A DNA stretch of 64,000 nt from Albifimbria verrucaria (GCA_020081605.1 JAHREC010000013.1:3162001-3226000); one strand, 5' to 3'. Counted from the first letter of the stretch, positions 47,236-59,652 are shown. Numbers and translations are program-made. Notes: a model not told the origin generated them from the sequence alone.

Positions 47236-49832
47236 TCAAGCTCGCTTGTTGTTGCCGTTGCCATTCTCAAAGTAGTAGAGCACCGAGTCCACATCAGACC
47301 CTGCAGTGGCAGCAGCAGCCGCAGTGACATCAGGGCCCATATCAGTCCAATCCCATTGGACACCAGACATGGGACCAGACATGTCGAACTCCATGACGCC
47401 AGGCATCTGAGGAACCAGGCATTCTGTAGATCGACAAGGTCAGAGACGCTGAGGTGCTCGCCAGAAGCCGCTTCAAGGGCCCTGGGGTCTAGGACATTAT
47501 GGAACAGCTCGTCCGCCGCTCGCCAATCAGGCTTCTGCAGGTCGTCGCTAGGACTGAAAGGGTTGCCAGTCGCTGGCGTGCCTGCTGAGGAAGGCATCGA
47601 TGATGCCATGGAAGATGGGATTGTCGTGTCCATTGGTGAGATAAAGGCGAAGGCTCCACGACCGCCGTTGTGGCTGTAGACATGTGGTCCGAGTCCACCG
47701 AAGGAGCCATCAGGTGCGGGCTGTGCAATGGTGAGTGAGGCAAGCTGCTGCTGACACTGCGGCAATCCGGCGAGGGCATTCCTGATGAGATTGAAGCCGA
47801 TGATGACCTCGATCGGAAAGCACGAACGCAAGACTTGAGGTGCTTCCTCACCAATCTTAAGGAAGTGCCTTGGTTCAAGAAGTCGTTCTGGCTCATGGAG
47901 TAAAGCCTGTGCGCAAGGGTCTCCATGGTGCTCTCGTAAACGTTGATCATCCCAATGTCCATTAGGAAGCCTCCCATCTTCCTCTTGCTGTTAAGCAAGG
48001 TCAATGCGCGCGCACAAGTGTCAAGGGCCAGGCAGAACACGTCTGGAAATGAGGCGCGCAAGGTCGGGGTGTGGCTGAACAGATCATGCGGCTGCTCTGA
48101 AATAGTGGCAAAGATCTGCAGGATCTCCTGCGTGGATGCGCAGAAGCGATCCATCAGATCGCTAGTGATTCCCTCTTCCGGCGTTCCCTGAGGTAGTACA
48201 GGAAAAGAAATTGGATGGCCATGGTATGGTAGACCAGCAACACGAGGCTGCGGGAGGACACTTCGGTCACTTGCCTGTTGAGGATGTGGATGCTCTCCAT
48301 CAAGACTCTGTTAATCTCACGGCAAACACAAGCAATGTCTTGTGTAGGCTTGCCTTGTTGGAGTCGCTGAAGTGCAAGCAGTGGGGCCTCCTGCCAGAAG
48401 TTGGTGGTGGGAGAATCGGACATATCATTCTCCTGGGGGTAGAGGGCATAGATGTATGCAATGACGCTGACAATATGAGCCAGAGGCCACATCTCCCGAA
48501 TCGCAGCCTTTTGCTTTTGGAGGGTGCTGAAGTTCTCAGACACCAAGTCAAGTTGAATAATGACGGACGATGCCTCAGTAACAGGCAGGAAGATCGACGT
48601 CAGGGATGTTGGGAGTAGAGCAGAAAAGTGGCCATTGCCCATCTGGATAAATGCCCACAGGCTCAGGGAGTATGTTGTCCAGTAGAGATATGCTACAAGC
48701 TCCTTCTCGACATCAAAGACATCAATGCCGTTAATGCGGCTCGAAGTCATGGGAGCGGCGGTGCTAGAGATTTGCTCCTTAATTTCGGTGGCTATTCTTC
48801 CGGCAAGGCCAATGTAACAAGTGGCCCGGCGGATCTGGAAGGAACACAAGGAATTCCATGCAAGGAGCATCAAAGCTTGGGCAGTCGAAATGCCACTGAA
48901 TATCCTGGTCGAGATGCCGCCACTTTGGGAGAAATGGTTGGGTCGAAGTGGTCGAGTACGGAGCTGGGCCGTGGCCCATCGAAGGAGAACGTGACCTCGA
49001 GCAATGGCAACTTCATCACCAATGCTAAAGTTGGCGTCGGCGAGCATGACGGCGAGGAGGATCTCATCGTGTGTTCCATCACGGATCTCACGAAGGAGAA
49101 GTGTCTTGGAGACCAGGAATGACAAAGGGTGCACAGAGAACCAGACATCGATCAATTGAGTCTGCTGTCTCTGGCCATACTCGGAGAGAGGGTTGCCGCC
49201 GTGAGGCACGTTGTCGAACATTGTCTGGGTCTCATCGCAGGCTAGGGCGGATAGGAAGAAACGAGCACCGCCTTCCTCGACGTGGTGGCACCCCAAAGAG
49301 CCGAACTGGTCTGTAACAAGGCCCACAAGGTCGTGGGTAAGTAAAGAGAGGATGCCAGTATACTTGACATTCTTGGGGCTAAATTTGGATGCCACACTCT
49401 CAGGTCGTTCCCGGAGAGAGTTTTGAAGGGCTCGGTTGTAGCTAGAGATGCGTTCCTGCCAGGGACTGCTTCGAGGGCCGGCTTCGGGGCTGAAGTTCTC
49501 GTAGAAGCGCTGCTCGAGGACTCGAGCAATGTTTTCACCATCCTCGATAGGGATGGGGTCCTCAGAGATGACACCAGGGCTATCACAGGGGAGCCAGTTG
49601 TGGAAGAGCGTTGCCTGTGGGGGCCAGGTGTGCCGTCTCCTCGCATCATCCCGGTGTCGGAGCGGCTGCTGTCCTGGCTAATGGTTCGAGTCTTGGGCCG
49701 CGGCGGCTCGAAGTCATAGATACAGTCGGCGCCTTGTCTACGGCATGCTTCGCAGATGGTTTCGTTTGAGCACTTGATCTTCCTGGCGCGGCAGAAGGCG
49801 CAGGACCGCCTCAAGGGGTGTTTGGATGCCAT
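47236..49832 (-). CDS. Zn2Cys6 fungal transcription factor, candidate cluster regulator
   Basis: The Gal4-type zinc cluster is at the very N-terminus: CAFCRARKIKC then ICEACRRQGADC, spacing C-x2-C-x6-C-x5-C-x2-C-x6-C. The long middle is the fungal transcription-factor regulatory region (for example QALMLLAWNSLCSFQIRRA, then ELVAYLYWTTYSLSLW). The C-terminal part is Ser/Pro-rich and acidic, ending in an Asn-rich tail (NGNGNNKRA). The start is the ATG at 49832, opening MASKHPLRRSC; an upstream Met in frame adds a Pro/His leader. The stop is at 47236-47238. No intron is needed. The frame is shifted by one-base losses at GGGG 49588-49591, near 48190, near 47870 and near 47420. About 865 residues. 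It is the regulator nearest the oxidase/thioesterase genes to its right, so it is the best candidate for their control. Confidence 0.88.
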
Positions 49833-51877
49833 TTTGGTGATTGGGTGACTGTGTGTGTGTGCTGCAGGGGCGTTTGGATGAGAGAGCACCTCGCGGTGAA
49901 GTTGTCAGGTTCGTGTTGAAGAGCAGGCTAAGGTGAATTGTATCGAGGCCTGCTATGTGTGTACGAAGACCCAATAAGAAAGATAGCACTAGATTCTTGG
50001 ATAAGGGAAAAAGAAAAGAGACAGCCCAAGAGGAAGGAAATGGCCAAAGGACAAGGGAGAGGAAAAGGCGAGGACAGCAAGCCTAATGAATAAGAACAGG
50101 AGATGGTAGGGGTGGTTGGGAGGAAACAAAGTTGGACCCCAAACGTGATGTCGTCCAACAGTTGTATTCCCTGCACTGTTCCAAATTGGAGGAAGTTGAA
50201 GTAACAATGGAACATTGAGGTTGCAAATCCGGATGGTCTCGACAGCTGGGAGAGGCGGATGTAAAGTAGTAATCGGATGCCCTTCCTGAACCTATAGGAA
50301 GATGCAGGATGGATGGATGGATGGATGGATGGATGGATGGGATGGGATGGATGGGTGTGAGCTGTGAGCTGTGACGCTGGTCGGTCCATGAGGGCTTGAT
50401 GATCATGAAGCGCAGGCCAAGCCCACTGCCGTGATCCCAGTCTACACGAGGAGGAGGGGTAGGCCGGCGTGTGTCCATCAAGGGCGTGGCTCCATGCAGT
50501 CTGGACAAGGGTCCATGTTGCTGATGGGCAGGGCTGGGTGGAGGCACCAAGAGGAAGGGTGTGGTGATACTGCATCCAGGTACTCAGCCCGAGCTGACAG
50601 GGGTCCCCAAGGTACTCCGTCGAAACCTGGACGAAGTCCTGGCAAAGTCCTTCCTGAACAAAGAAGCAATCTAGGGTCGGTCCCTTGTGGCTTGGTGCCT
50701 CCGTCCTTGTGCATTATCCACTACTGGACAGATGCAGACACAGACACAGATACGGACACAGACGTAGACGCAGCAGACGTATACGTATACGCATACACAG
50801 CAGAAGCAATCCAGCGGCCGCCAGCCATTGCTTGATCCGTCTCGAGGTGCATCTTATGTCCCCCAAGGGATATTTTGAGATGTTGGAAGGATCGCGAGAC
50901 CCCAGGCCATGGGCATCATCTCCCCATCTCCGACACGACGATCGTTGGTCGAGTCCCCTGCCCGTGTGATGTGAGAGCGGTCGTCAACACGCTGAGAGAA
51001 TATCCAGTAATGGAAAATGTGAAACATCCGAGCCAGTGGCACATGGCATCACGACACGCTACCTGGTGCCTCATCCTTCTACGGAGAGCATTGGCCGCAA
51101 CGATGCATGGATCTCCATTGCCTCTTACCCTCGAAACATGCTCGCTTTCGTCTACAAGTGATGCTGACTCTGAGCGGAGTCCAGCTTCAAATCTCACATC
51201 CTGGCGCACGCAATAGTGCGGAGCGAACAGAATGGCCTGTGAAGTCCGACGCTGCCCAGCGTGGCGGGATTACTGCTGGCTTCGTCTTCTACGTGCTTAC
51301 AGGGCCGGATGGATAAGGCAGTAAACAAACAACAGTATGCCAGACGCGACCCTGAAATATCTCAATTATTCCCTCACATGCGTTGCTTCCAAGGAGTCGT
51401 CAGCCGGCCCGCCGGAGCAAAGCTGTCCACGCCTTACATAGGACGGGCAGGCTTCTCCAAGTGGCTACTGCAATGCTGACTATTGCCTCGGAGCTTGGCT
51501 AAGCCTACGAGGCGATACACTCGAAGCTTGGACGTCTTTAGCATGCAATGTAGACGAGCGCGTAATTTTGGGTGAAGATGTGTATTTGCGTATGTGTATG
51601 TGTGTATGTACGTCTATGTATTGAATCCATCAATCGCTAGCTAACGACCAACAACAACAACAACAACCAACAACCATGATGGTGATGTGTGTGGAGCAAT
51701 TGCGAGGGCACCCAGAAGACACCGACGGTGGGGGCATGGCCAAGACAGAAGATGCAGTTATTTGGGTCTTTAGCATTTGTGAAACAAGCTCTGGCTGCGA
51801 ATCAATTGCGTCTGCCCCCAAGGGTCGCAGCCCTTCTCCTCGCTGCGCCTAACAAGCCAACCCTCGTCGAGTATGGC
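49833..51877. other. Intergenic with microsatellites
   Basis: About 2 kb between the Zn2Cys6 gene and the monooxygenase 3' end. Contains a GGAT tetranucleotide repeat and an alternating ACAGAC/GTATAC tract (about 50735-50800). No gene recognised. Confidence 0.6.
50310..50355 (+). repeat. GGAT microsatellite
   Basis: About eight perfect GGAT units followed by interrupted copies, about 480 bases upstream of the Zn2Cys6 start. Likely length-polymorphic. Confidence 0.9.
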
Positions 51878-53642
51878 TCATGCCTCCTTTCCGTTGGTCG
51901 GCGGTGCAACATCCAGCGCAGACACGGTCGGTTGATACGAATAGATCCAGCCTAGATATCGAAGCCAAACCCACGACGGTACCAGGGTGTAGAGGAGCCA
52001 TCGCAGCGGCGGGCCCAGTCCATATGGAAGCCTTGCCATGTGCAGCCCGGCGAAGACTTCGCTGAAACGAGACATGTCTTTGGTCCTGCCCTCCTCTCCG
52101 CCGCATATGCGGACAGTAGCTGATCGGCATTATCGAGCGAGGACCGGTTTTCCCAAGCAGGTTCCCCAGCACGGCCGCATCCTCAATCGCTTGACAGGCA
52201 CCTCTACGTGATCGTCAGTACATCATTTCCATGTGGCTTTCGGGTAACTCGGGTTGTTGGTTTGGCACTTGGCTACTCACTGCCCGAAAAAACTTGTCAT
52301 GCTGTGTCCAGCTACTTCATGGTCAGCGCCAGACTCGTTGGTGTATACCGCTATGGATCCAGGTGCAGGGGTGGGAATCCTACCATCACCAACAAGCGCA
52401 ACCCGTCCCTGGGACATGGACGGGAACTCAAACTCTTGGAACACATTGCTGGCGATTACCCTCTCTGATCTGTCGGCAACTGTGTGGTATAGTTGTTAGC
52501 CGGGTCATCTCCAAGCTGTCTATGCAGAAGTGATGCCACGCACTGTTACGAAACTGGCCGCCTTCCGCGAATGGATGGAAGGCTTCGCCGTACAGCTTCT
52601 TCAAGTCGTCCGTGGTTGTAGATCCCCACACAGATCGATCCTTCTCAGCATCCCCTCCGCTTTCTAAGAAAAGATTAGCGATCATTTCCCCTTGGAAGCT
52701 TATAGGTCGGCTCCGTTAGGGTGCAAACCAGTTTCTAGATGTGCATATCGAGATTGAGCGCGCATCTGATGTGGTATGCATCCAGTCGGGAGCAGGGGTT
52801 GGTCCTTTAGAGACTTCGTCATGGCTCGCATTCTGAAAACCTTGATAGGCTTCCGAACAAGCGAGTATCGGAATGATTGACCATGCCGCAACATTGAGGT
52901 ATGGCAGGGATAGCAAGCCTCATCTTGAGGGAACACTAACCTTGACTCCAACATACCATTGCCTGTTATCTGGGCATGGCCAAGTGGTCAGGATAGTCTT
53001 GTCGTAAAGCATCCAGTTTGCGATGCCGATCTCGTCCGCACCGCAGTTCTTCAGTGGGCTTGTTATCCCCGAAAAATGTACCCGACCCGTAAATTGAATG
53101 GTGTTGTGGGCATCTTCTATCCCCATACTCCGGGCCAGTGCTCGTCGTACAGCTGATCGGATCCCATCGGCCCCGACGACGATGTTGCCACGATACTCCG
53201 TGCCGTCCCCGACGATGACGCGGATAGGTTGACCGGGGTTATCAACAATGTCGACAACCTTGGAGTTTAGTACAACCGTTTCTTCGGCACCCGCCGCGGC
53301 ATATAGCAATCTGTGGAAGTTGTGTCTCTCTGCTTGGACTATGGGATATCCATATGTCGGCTCAAAATCTACCAGGTCCAGTGAGTTCCATTGAGTCGTG
53401 TTCCTCCAAATCTGGATCTTTCGTAGCTTCTGTGCACACCCAAGAATATCTTGGTATAACCCTAGTTGGTCCAGAACTCGGAGAGCATTCGGTGAGAGAG
53501 ATATTCCAGCACCAGCTGGCTGTAGGACTTCGCTGCGTTCCAGGATCTTGTAGGAGATTCCAAGCCGTTTGCAGATAACGGCAAGGGTAAGGCCACCAAT
53601 GCCAGCTCCAACTATGATGATCTCTGCATCAAGTGACTCCAT
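51878..53642 (-). CDS. FAD-dependent monooxygenase (group A, PaxM/salicylate hydroxylase-like)
   Basis: Flavoprotein hydroxylase or epoxidase using NAD(P)H and O2; a likely tailoring enzyme. The start is the ATG at 53642, giving MESLDAEIIIVGAGIGGLTL with the GxGxxG FAD loop. Next come LERSEVLQPAGAGISLSPNA, the DG motif VVGADGIRSAVRRAL, and the GD motif GRVALVGD-AGHSM-TSFFGQ, assembled over an intron (GD then AGHSM). QGACQAIEDAAVLGNLLGK follows after another. The C-terminus is hydrophobic (LRWLLYTLVPSWVWLRYLGW), a possible membrane-associated end as in PaxM-type enzymes. At least four introns are supported by GT/AG pairs: about 52680-52947, near 52515-52545, about 52327-52394 and about 52206-52278. 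One or two one-base losses remain (near 52680 and about 52120-52140). About 440 residues expected. Substrate unknown. Confidence 0.85.
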
Positions 53643-55896
53643 GAGAGCGAGGTGTGGTTCAAGGTGTGGCACAATATCTCAATGAGGATGGGATCTGCTA
53701 AGAGGATTTTGGGTTGAGGAGAGGGCAGTTTGGGCAGTTTCGATTCCTACAATGTAGAACCTTTCGAGAAGTTTGAGGCTCAACGTCTTTAAATTGAAAC
53801 AAAGAAAACCTGATGAACGCTTCTAATTGCCCGAACGGCGTACGCAACCCGAGCATATACGGAGGTGAGTCCCACTGCGCATCGCACCCCGAGCCCGTTG
53901 GCCGGAACATTTAACGGACGGTGATCCAGTTCCAGCTTCAGGACTTCATGCAGATCCTAGATCTTCGGGGTCACCGTTCTACAGGATAACCTACATCAGA
54001 CGACAAGATAGTGCTATTCTAACGAGGAATCCGTATCGCGCCGCATCTCGTGGGATTAGGCTCTGTGGAGCGAAATAGGCTACCCCTTGCATCTGGTGTA
54101 AGCGGTGAGACGAAGCATCGAGTCCACCTTGACCATATGGGTAAATGACGTGTGATTGACATGCTGCGGCTGATGCACAGACGCGCAGTGTCGGATGCCA
54201 TGTTAAGGCTGAAGAGGCCAACGTTTATTCCAACTCAGACAGCGCACCAACCGCTGAAGCCAAGACTAACTATGCCTGCCATCTCAGTGTCTCCCCGTCG
54301 TGTCCCGGAGCATCATGGCATCAAAATAAGAGCTTGATTCCTGGCCAGAAGGCTATGACCCTCGGATCCCCGAATGACCCAACAACATTCTTTTTTAAAA
54401 GCCAAAAATTCTTAATGATCCAGCCATGCAGTTGTGCGCCCATGACAGTTGAAACAGTGGTCAGATGTAAATGAGGTAGCATCGAGGCGCTCTCCTTTGG
54501 GAGCAACTCGAGGCAAGATTAGCAGGGGTTCTGTGCCACAATAAGCTCTAACCATGGATGGGCTGCGCTGCGCTGGGGCCCATGTAGTAAAGCGGCACAG
54601 CAACAATTACAACGCAGCAATGTGTAAATGAGATGTTCATGACTCGATTTCTAGGGTCAGATAATCCCCAGTCGTGTCCCGTTTGTCGTGTTTCCCATAA
54701 ATGGTTTCGGCCAATTAGTAAATTGGTTACTGAGATCCAACCTTGACGCGTGCATGTAGACGGAGCGCTGCTGCGCCAAACAAGTCCTCCTACGTACCTT
54801 GATAATTTATAAGGGAGAATTGTAGGGGCGTGTGATCACAGGGCAAGAAAGTACAGCTCATTGCTCCCACCCAGTCTCACAGCTGTATCATATCCTTCCT
54901 TTGGTAACCAACCAGAACTATGCGGATGTTGCACCAATCTTGTTCTTTCGACGCGCAATGTCAGACATGCCTGGTTTGCGCCATAAACAATGCCTACAAA
55001 ATTTTGTATAAAAGTAATTCGTAATGTAAAAACAGTGGTAAATTAGCTAGCAAGCAACATCCATTTACATTCGCCTGTCTGTTGCGTAAATGTGTAAGTG
55101 ATATAGGGTAGGTCACCGAAAGTTGGTGTTCCGGGAGATGGCCTTGGCCTTAGTCTTCAGCCCAGCCTCAACTGCTGCTGATGACAGTGACTCTCCACCA
55201 CGAGTCAAATACGTCTTACGACCACACGCAGCCAGGCCACCGCTGATTCGCGTCCAGGTCCATTTACGCTCCGATTGACCCTTGGCTTACAACCGTTCTT
55301 CTACCAGCCTTCTATTTGCCCTTCCATGTCTCTCTTCCTGCAGGGTTCTGGGGAACACGACGCTATCTAGCCACACGCCATGCGTCCCCGTGGACACGCG
55401 AGTTTAACAAAAGCCGAGCCCGCCCGCGCATTCCGCCGAGCCCTGCAGAACCGTCTCGTCCGTCCTTGATCATGCGGTTTGACTGCTACCAAGTCGATAT
55501 TTGTGACGCCGAAACGCCAAGTGTAAGCCGTACATGCTGCTCTATCCCCTCTCCGCTCTCCATACTCTCTGCAAGGAGGACTCTTATGCATCCACAAATA
55601 CGATGTATTAAAGCTGATCTATGTCGTTGTGGTAATTAGTCTACTTACGCATGCAATTCGCATCAAAAGTCCCTTTGGGCCACAATCTATCAAACACCTA
55701 ATCTAGAAATCCCATGCCTCAGAAATGAAAACCAGCCCCGGTGCTTTTATGATCCACAAAATGCAGGTATCTGGGTCAATGCCAATGTGGCGTCCCAAAT
55801 ATCTCAAAACGTCATCCTCATGACATAGTTTAGTGGCATGGCCTATTGTTGTCCTTGTTAGCCTCTTCCTGTGCCATACAGGAAGCTCCCAGAGTC
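53643..55896. other. Intergenic: promoter of the monooxygenase and 3' flank of the protease-like gene
   Basis: About 2.25 kb with no gene recognised. A CGGAGG half-site lies at 53860-53865, 218 bases upstream of the monooxygenase ATG. The region around 54990-55090 is AT-rich. Open frames (107 codons or fewer) look random. Confidence 0.55.
53860..53865 (+). promoter_or_regulatory. CGGAGG half-site upstream of the monooxygenase
   Basis: Same hexamer as the arms of the inverted repeat in the protease/thioesterase promoter. CGG-type triplets are what Zn2Cys6 proteins contact. A single hexamer is weak evidence. Confidence 0.25.
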
Positions 55897-57252
55897 TTAC
55901 CATTCGATATCAGCCAGCCCAACGCGGTTCTTCTCAAAGTCAAAGATTACGTACTTGTCCTTGAGGAAGGTCTCTCCGAAATTGCCCAGGCTAGATTCGT
56001 CCGTCAGTCTCAGAGCTTCACCTGGCTGAGCTTTCACTTACAATTGGTCACCCTTGGCATGGGTTCGGGCATTCAACACGCAAGTACCATCCTCCATCTT
56101 GACGACATAGTCCTCGGGCTTGACGGACCACTCCTTTTGGTTTCCGCGGAAGGTGTAAGTTACTGGGGAAGTTGGCAATTTCATTGCAATCGACGGCGTA
56201 GAAGGCATCCTCTCCGTTGTTAGGGGAACCTCCAGCTCAACTGGCACGCCTTGGGTGATCTCGACAAGCCTGTCATATGAGTGCTCAGTAAGGGGTACGC
56301 CGCGACCATATGCAGCATGATCCATGATAGCGCCCTTGCCAGAGACGTTGGAGGTGCCAGTGACAGTCTGCTCTTCATCACCAAGCTTGAGGCCATCAAG
56401 CTCAATACCCCAGTAGTTGTAGATGGCAGGGTCATAGATGAAGTTGTAGTTGTTCACATCGGGGAAGACCTGTGTCTTGTACCACCAGATCTTGTCATTC
56501 TTGATAAGGTCCCTACGAATGCCACCGAAGGACTGGACGCCGTCGTTGCCGTCACACACAGGCTTCAGTTCGTCACTGTGGCAATAGACGAAGCCTGTCA
56601 GTCCATTCTTCCAGTGGCCCTGTTTGACCTGCTGGTAGAAGGCCGACTGGAAGTCCTCTACATTATGCGTTAGCAAAAATAATTCGAGCCAATAAACACG
56701 AGGTCTACTTACGACCGTCGTTGGCGAAAACAGGAGAGAGACCGAAAACTCCGGCAAAGGGAACAGGAAGCCATAGGTCGAAACGTTGAAAGTCATGTCA
56801 GTAACCTGGATGACTGACTCACTCGCAACCGGGCCGAGCTGCACTGAATCCGAGCCATACTCGACATGGAGCGGGTCATTAAAGAAGAAGTGGTTGGGCT
56901 TCCATGTCCGTTCGTCGAACTTATCAGACAAGTTCTTGAATGTGGAGGAGGTTCGTGGATCCCACGCAGGCTGGCCAGGAAAGTGGCATGCCTCAGGGTC
57001 AAACTCGCCAAAGCACTTGGGAGAGATGATCAATTGGCTGATCCAAGTCCAATCGACAAGCACAGGGATGTCAGTCTTTGGAGTTCCGATGCTCATGTTA
57101 GACATGAAGCCGTTCGCATGCCAGGAGATGGGCATATCATATCTATCGGCCTTGTCGCAGTCTCTCTTGTAACCACGTGGTCGCAGACCAGGGCCAGCCT
57201 GAACGCCGCTGAGCAGCAGACCCAAAGTCAAGCATGTTTGGGTAAACATCAT
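55897..57252 (-). CDS. Secreted aspartic-protease-like (A1 fold) protein lacking DTG motifs
   Basis: Start at ATG 57252: MMFTQTCLTLGLLLSGVQA is a clear signal peptide. The pepsin-fold layout is visible: MSIGTPKTDIPVLVDWTW where the first DTG should be, the flap and mid region, FPFAGVFGLSPVFANDG (reconstructed over one missing base at 56759-56761), then GAIMDHAAYGRG where the second DTG should be. The C-terminus is the classic end GDQFLGNFGETFLKDKYV, then KNRVGLADIEW. Introns 56658-56712 and 55991-56041 are supported by splice sites and by restoring family sequence. Both aspartates remain, but the Thr-Gly after each is replaced, so ordinary peptidase activity is doubtful. Peptidase A1-type genes are known in some fungal PKS-NRPS clusters (the fusarin cluster has one), without a clear role. 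Divergent from the thioesterase gene. About 430 residues. Confidence 0.85.
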
Positions 57253-58585
57253 AGCTCCTAATATCTCCGTTAGCTCTCCGCTTGCCACCGCACGGCGCTA
57301 TGCACACGAAGCACATGGCAATACAGGGGTGCCGCTATCTTGAAACCATGCGTTGCCAGCAGTCGCCCGACTTCTGGAAGATTTCTCTGAGAGGCAAAGA
57401 TGAAGGCAAAACAAAAGTGAGGTAAACAACGTGCTCGAGAATGTTTCCTTTGCTTACCTTTTCTGATGCGAGTACTAAGTGAATGAAGCGGAACAATTGA
57501 CACAGAAATGAAATGCAACAAAAATCTTGGATGATTGCCCCGGATGAAGCAGAGAGCAGTTGCTTCTGGAATAAAGAATCGAGAACATTTCAGTAAAAGC
57601 GAATGTTCTTGTAGTTATTTCAGCCCTCTTGTTGCGCCGTTACGACGACATCGCCGGTAGTTCACGATCAACCTCCGTTTCCGCGGTGCCTCGGAGGACG
57701 TGCGGCGACAGCCCTTGGACCACCCGGCATCAGCAGATCTAGGCTTGGCCTTTATTTCGCAGCGCTTATTCTCTTGACTTGCGTAACATTACGGCGCGGG
57801 CATAAACAATAGTGGCACATTACAGCCATGCACAATGACGCCTCACGGCCATTTCTGGCGTCCCGATATAGCAACACTGGTCGTCCATCTCCCGAGATGT
57901 CTGAGGATGCAAATGACTCTGCAACATATCATGGCAGACAGATGGCAAAGGCAACGATTGGGCCCTGGTAAAGAGGGTCGACCTGAGCAGTCATGGCGCT
58001 GGTAGGTGCTTCTCCGTTCGCCATGGCTCATGCATCCACTCATTCAAGGTCGCCACTTTGTTTCTATCAAACTTCAAGATACGGGTCAATTTTACAGCTG
58101 AGGCTTGACAGCGGAGCAGCTCCAGGCGGCCTTGCCGAGTGTATCACCTGCCTGCCACCGACTCACGTTTTTCGCCATCGTCTTACACGAGGTTCAGCCT
58201 GTCGACGCATGTTGTCATCGCCTTCTGGAAGAATTGACGATATCCACGAGGTCGATGCTGGCAAGTTCGCCCCTGAGGCGATTCTTGCTTACCTTGATAT
58301 AAGTCCCCAAGAAGCACTCCACGATCACAAGATAATCAAGCAACTCAAGAACAAGCCGGTGAGCCTTCTGGATAAGCAACCACGGGTATTTGGTCTTTCC
58401 TATCACCACGTCTGCTCTCGGTTATGAGCTAAGCTACATTTTCTTCCGTCACATCTTTGGCCTTGGATTTTTCTACAACTCGACTGTTTCACATTTTCCC
58501 AAAGTTTGGCACGCAACTGGTTTGAGGCAACTTTCACAAACATTTCTCTTCTTCGTATCATCTCACCTAACATTATATCTACAAA
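57253..58585. promoter_or_regulatory. Divergent promoter region (protease-like gene / thioesterase)
   Basis: 1.33 kb between two gene starts pointing away from each other, so probably a shared control region. It holds a perfect inverted repeat at 57672-57697. An open frame at 57993-58427 and a shorter one inside it have no recognised features. Confidence 0.6.
57672..57697. promoter_or_regulatory. Inverted repeat CCTCCG-N14-CGGAGG
   Basis: Perfect 6-base arms (57672-57677 and 57692-57697) surround a central CCGCGG palindrome (57681-57686). CGG/CCG triplets in inverted orientation are the usual targets of Zn2Cys6 dimers. It lies about 420 bases from the protease-like start and 890 from the thioesterase start. 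The arm hexamer also occurs upstream of the monooxygenase and the P450. Confidence 0.5.
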
Positions 58586-59652
58586 ATGGAGGTTATCACA
58601 CTCATGCAAGGCGAGGAAGACTCGGGTCTTACCCCCTCTTCCTTATCCATGCTGTATCCGGTATCGCCCTGCCTTTCCTCAGACTTGAATCGCTCAGCGA
58701 CGACGACGACCGACCTGTCTATGGCATCACCAGCCCCGTCCACTGCCCTGGGGGCCAGAACTTCAAGTACCCATCAAGTCTCAGAGAACTTGCAGCATTT
58801 TACCTCGATGGTATTAAGGAGTTGCAGCCTGAGGGCCCTTATCTACTCGGAGGCTGGTCTATGGGCGGAATGATTGCCATGTTCATGGCACAGATATTGG
58901 AGTCTCGCGGCGAGGAGGTTCTCAAGGTCATCATGATTGACTCTGCCAACCCTGAGGTCTTCCCTAAGTTTACGAGCTCTCAAGAGCATCGGGCTTACTC
59001 CAAGGCCACATATAACAGAACTGTCGCATTTGGTCTACAAATGGAAGGTGGAAACTCTCCCGACTCGCCTACCGCATCATCACCAGCTACTAGTGACCTT
59101 GATGGGGAGGACTACATGCTTTCTCGCGCTGGCCGAAAGAATTCTTGGGATACTCCTCGCTCCTCCTTAACCTCAGCCAGCTCCAGTGCTGCCAGTCTCT
59201 TTGATGATGAAGGCATAGAAATGGGTACGCCCATGTCACCACTGTCAGAGTGTGAGACGGATCTTTCGGACTGCGACTCTGATCTTGAGCTGGATGATCC
59301 TCCTCAGATGAAGGACTTCCTGACTCAGATCAAACTTCACATTCACGAAGGACTCAGCCTAATTGCCAATGTTGAGCCTGGAGACCTCTTCACTTCAGAC
59401 AAGCCAGCGGATTTCGATGTTGTCTTGATCAAGTGCGCACCCGAGCCGGACTGGGAGCGTAGGCAAGCTACGGACGAGAACGTTCAATTCATCCGCAAGG
59501 TCATGCGCGAGCAGAACATGCGGTGGAACCTAAGGCAGTTCCGAAGCTTCAAGTCGATCCCTTTCAGCGGTGAGCATGATGGCGCCTTTCAACCCCAGTT
59601 TATCGGAGAGCTGAGCTCTATCTTGCGCGAGTGCATAGAAGACTTGGAATAA
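58586..59652 (+). CDS. Stand-alone alpha/beta-hydrolase thioesterase (PKS-associated type)
   Basis: About 355 residues. The start ATG at 58586 gives MEVITLMQGEEDSGLTPLFL, reconstructed over one missing C at 58632-58636; the alternative frame runs out. The oxyanion region is FLIHAVSGIALPF, the nucleophile elbow is LLGGWSMGGMIAM (GxSxG), the acid is probably in IMIDSANPE, and the catalytic His is in FSGEHDGAFQPQF near the C-terminus. This is the thioesterase-domain pattern of PKS/NRPS systems, present here as a separate protein. Between about 59050 and 59310 an insertion very rich in Ser, Asp, Glu and Thr replaces a compact lid and looks disordered. It may hydrolyse stalled or wrong intermediates from the hybrid enzyme, or release the product of another synthase. 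No membrane segment or signal is evident. Confidence 0.85.

Noticed and set aside
57993..58427. Plus-strand open frame of 144 codons in the protease/thioesterase promoter
   Set aside because: No recognisable domain, and overlapped by another frame on the same strand. It could be a small unknown gene or part of the thioesterase leader, but nothing supports it.
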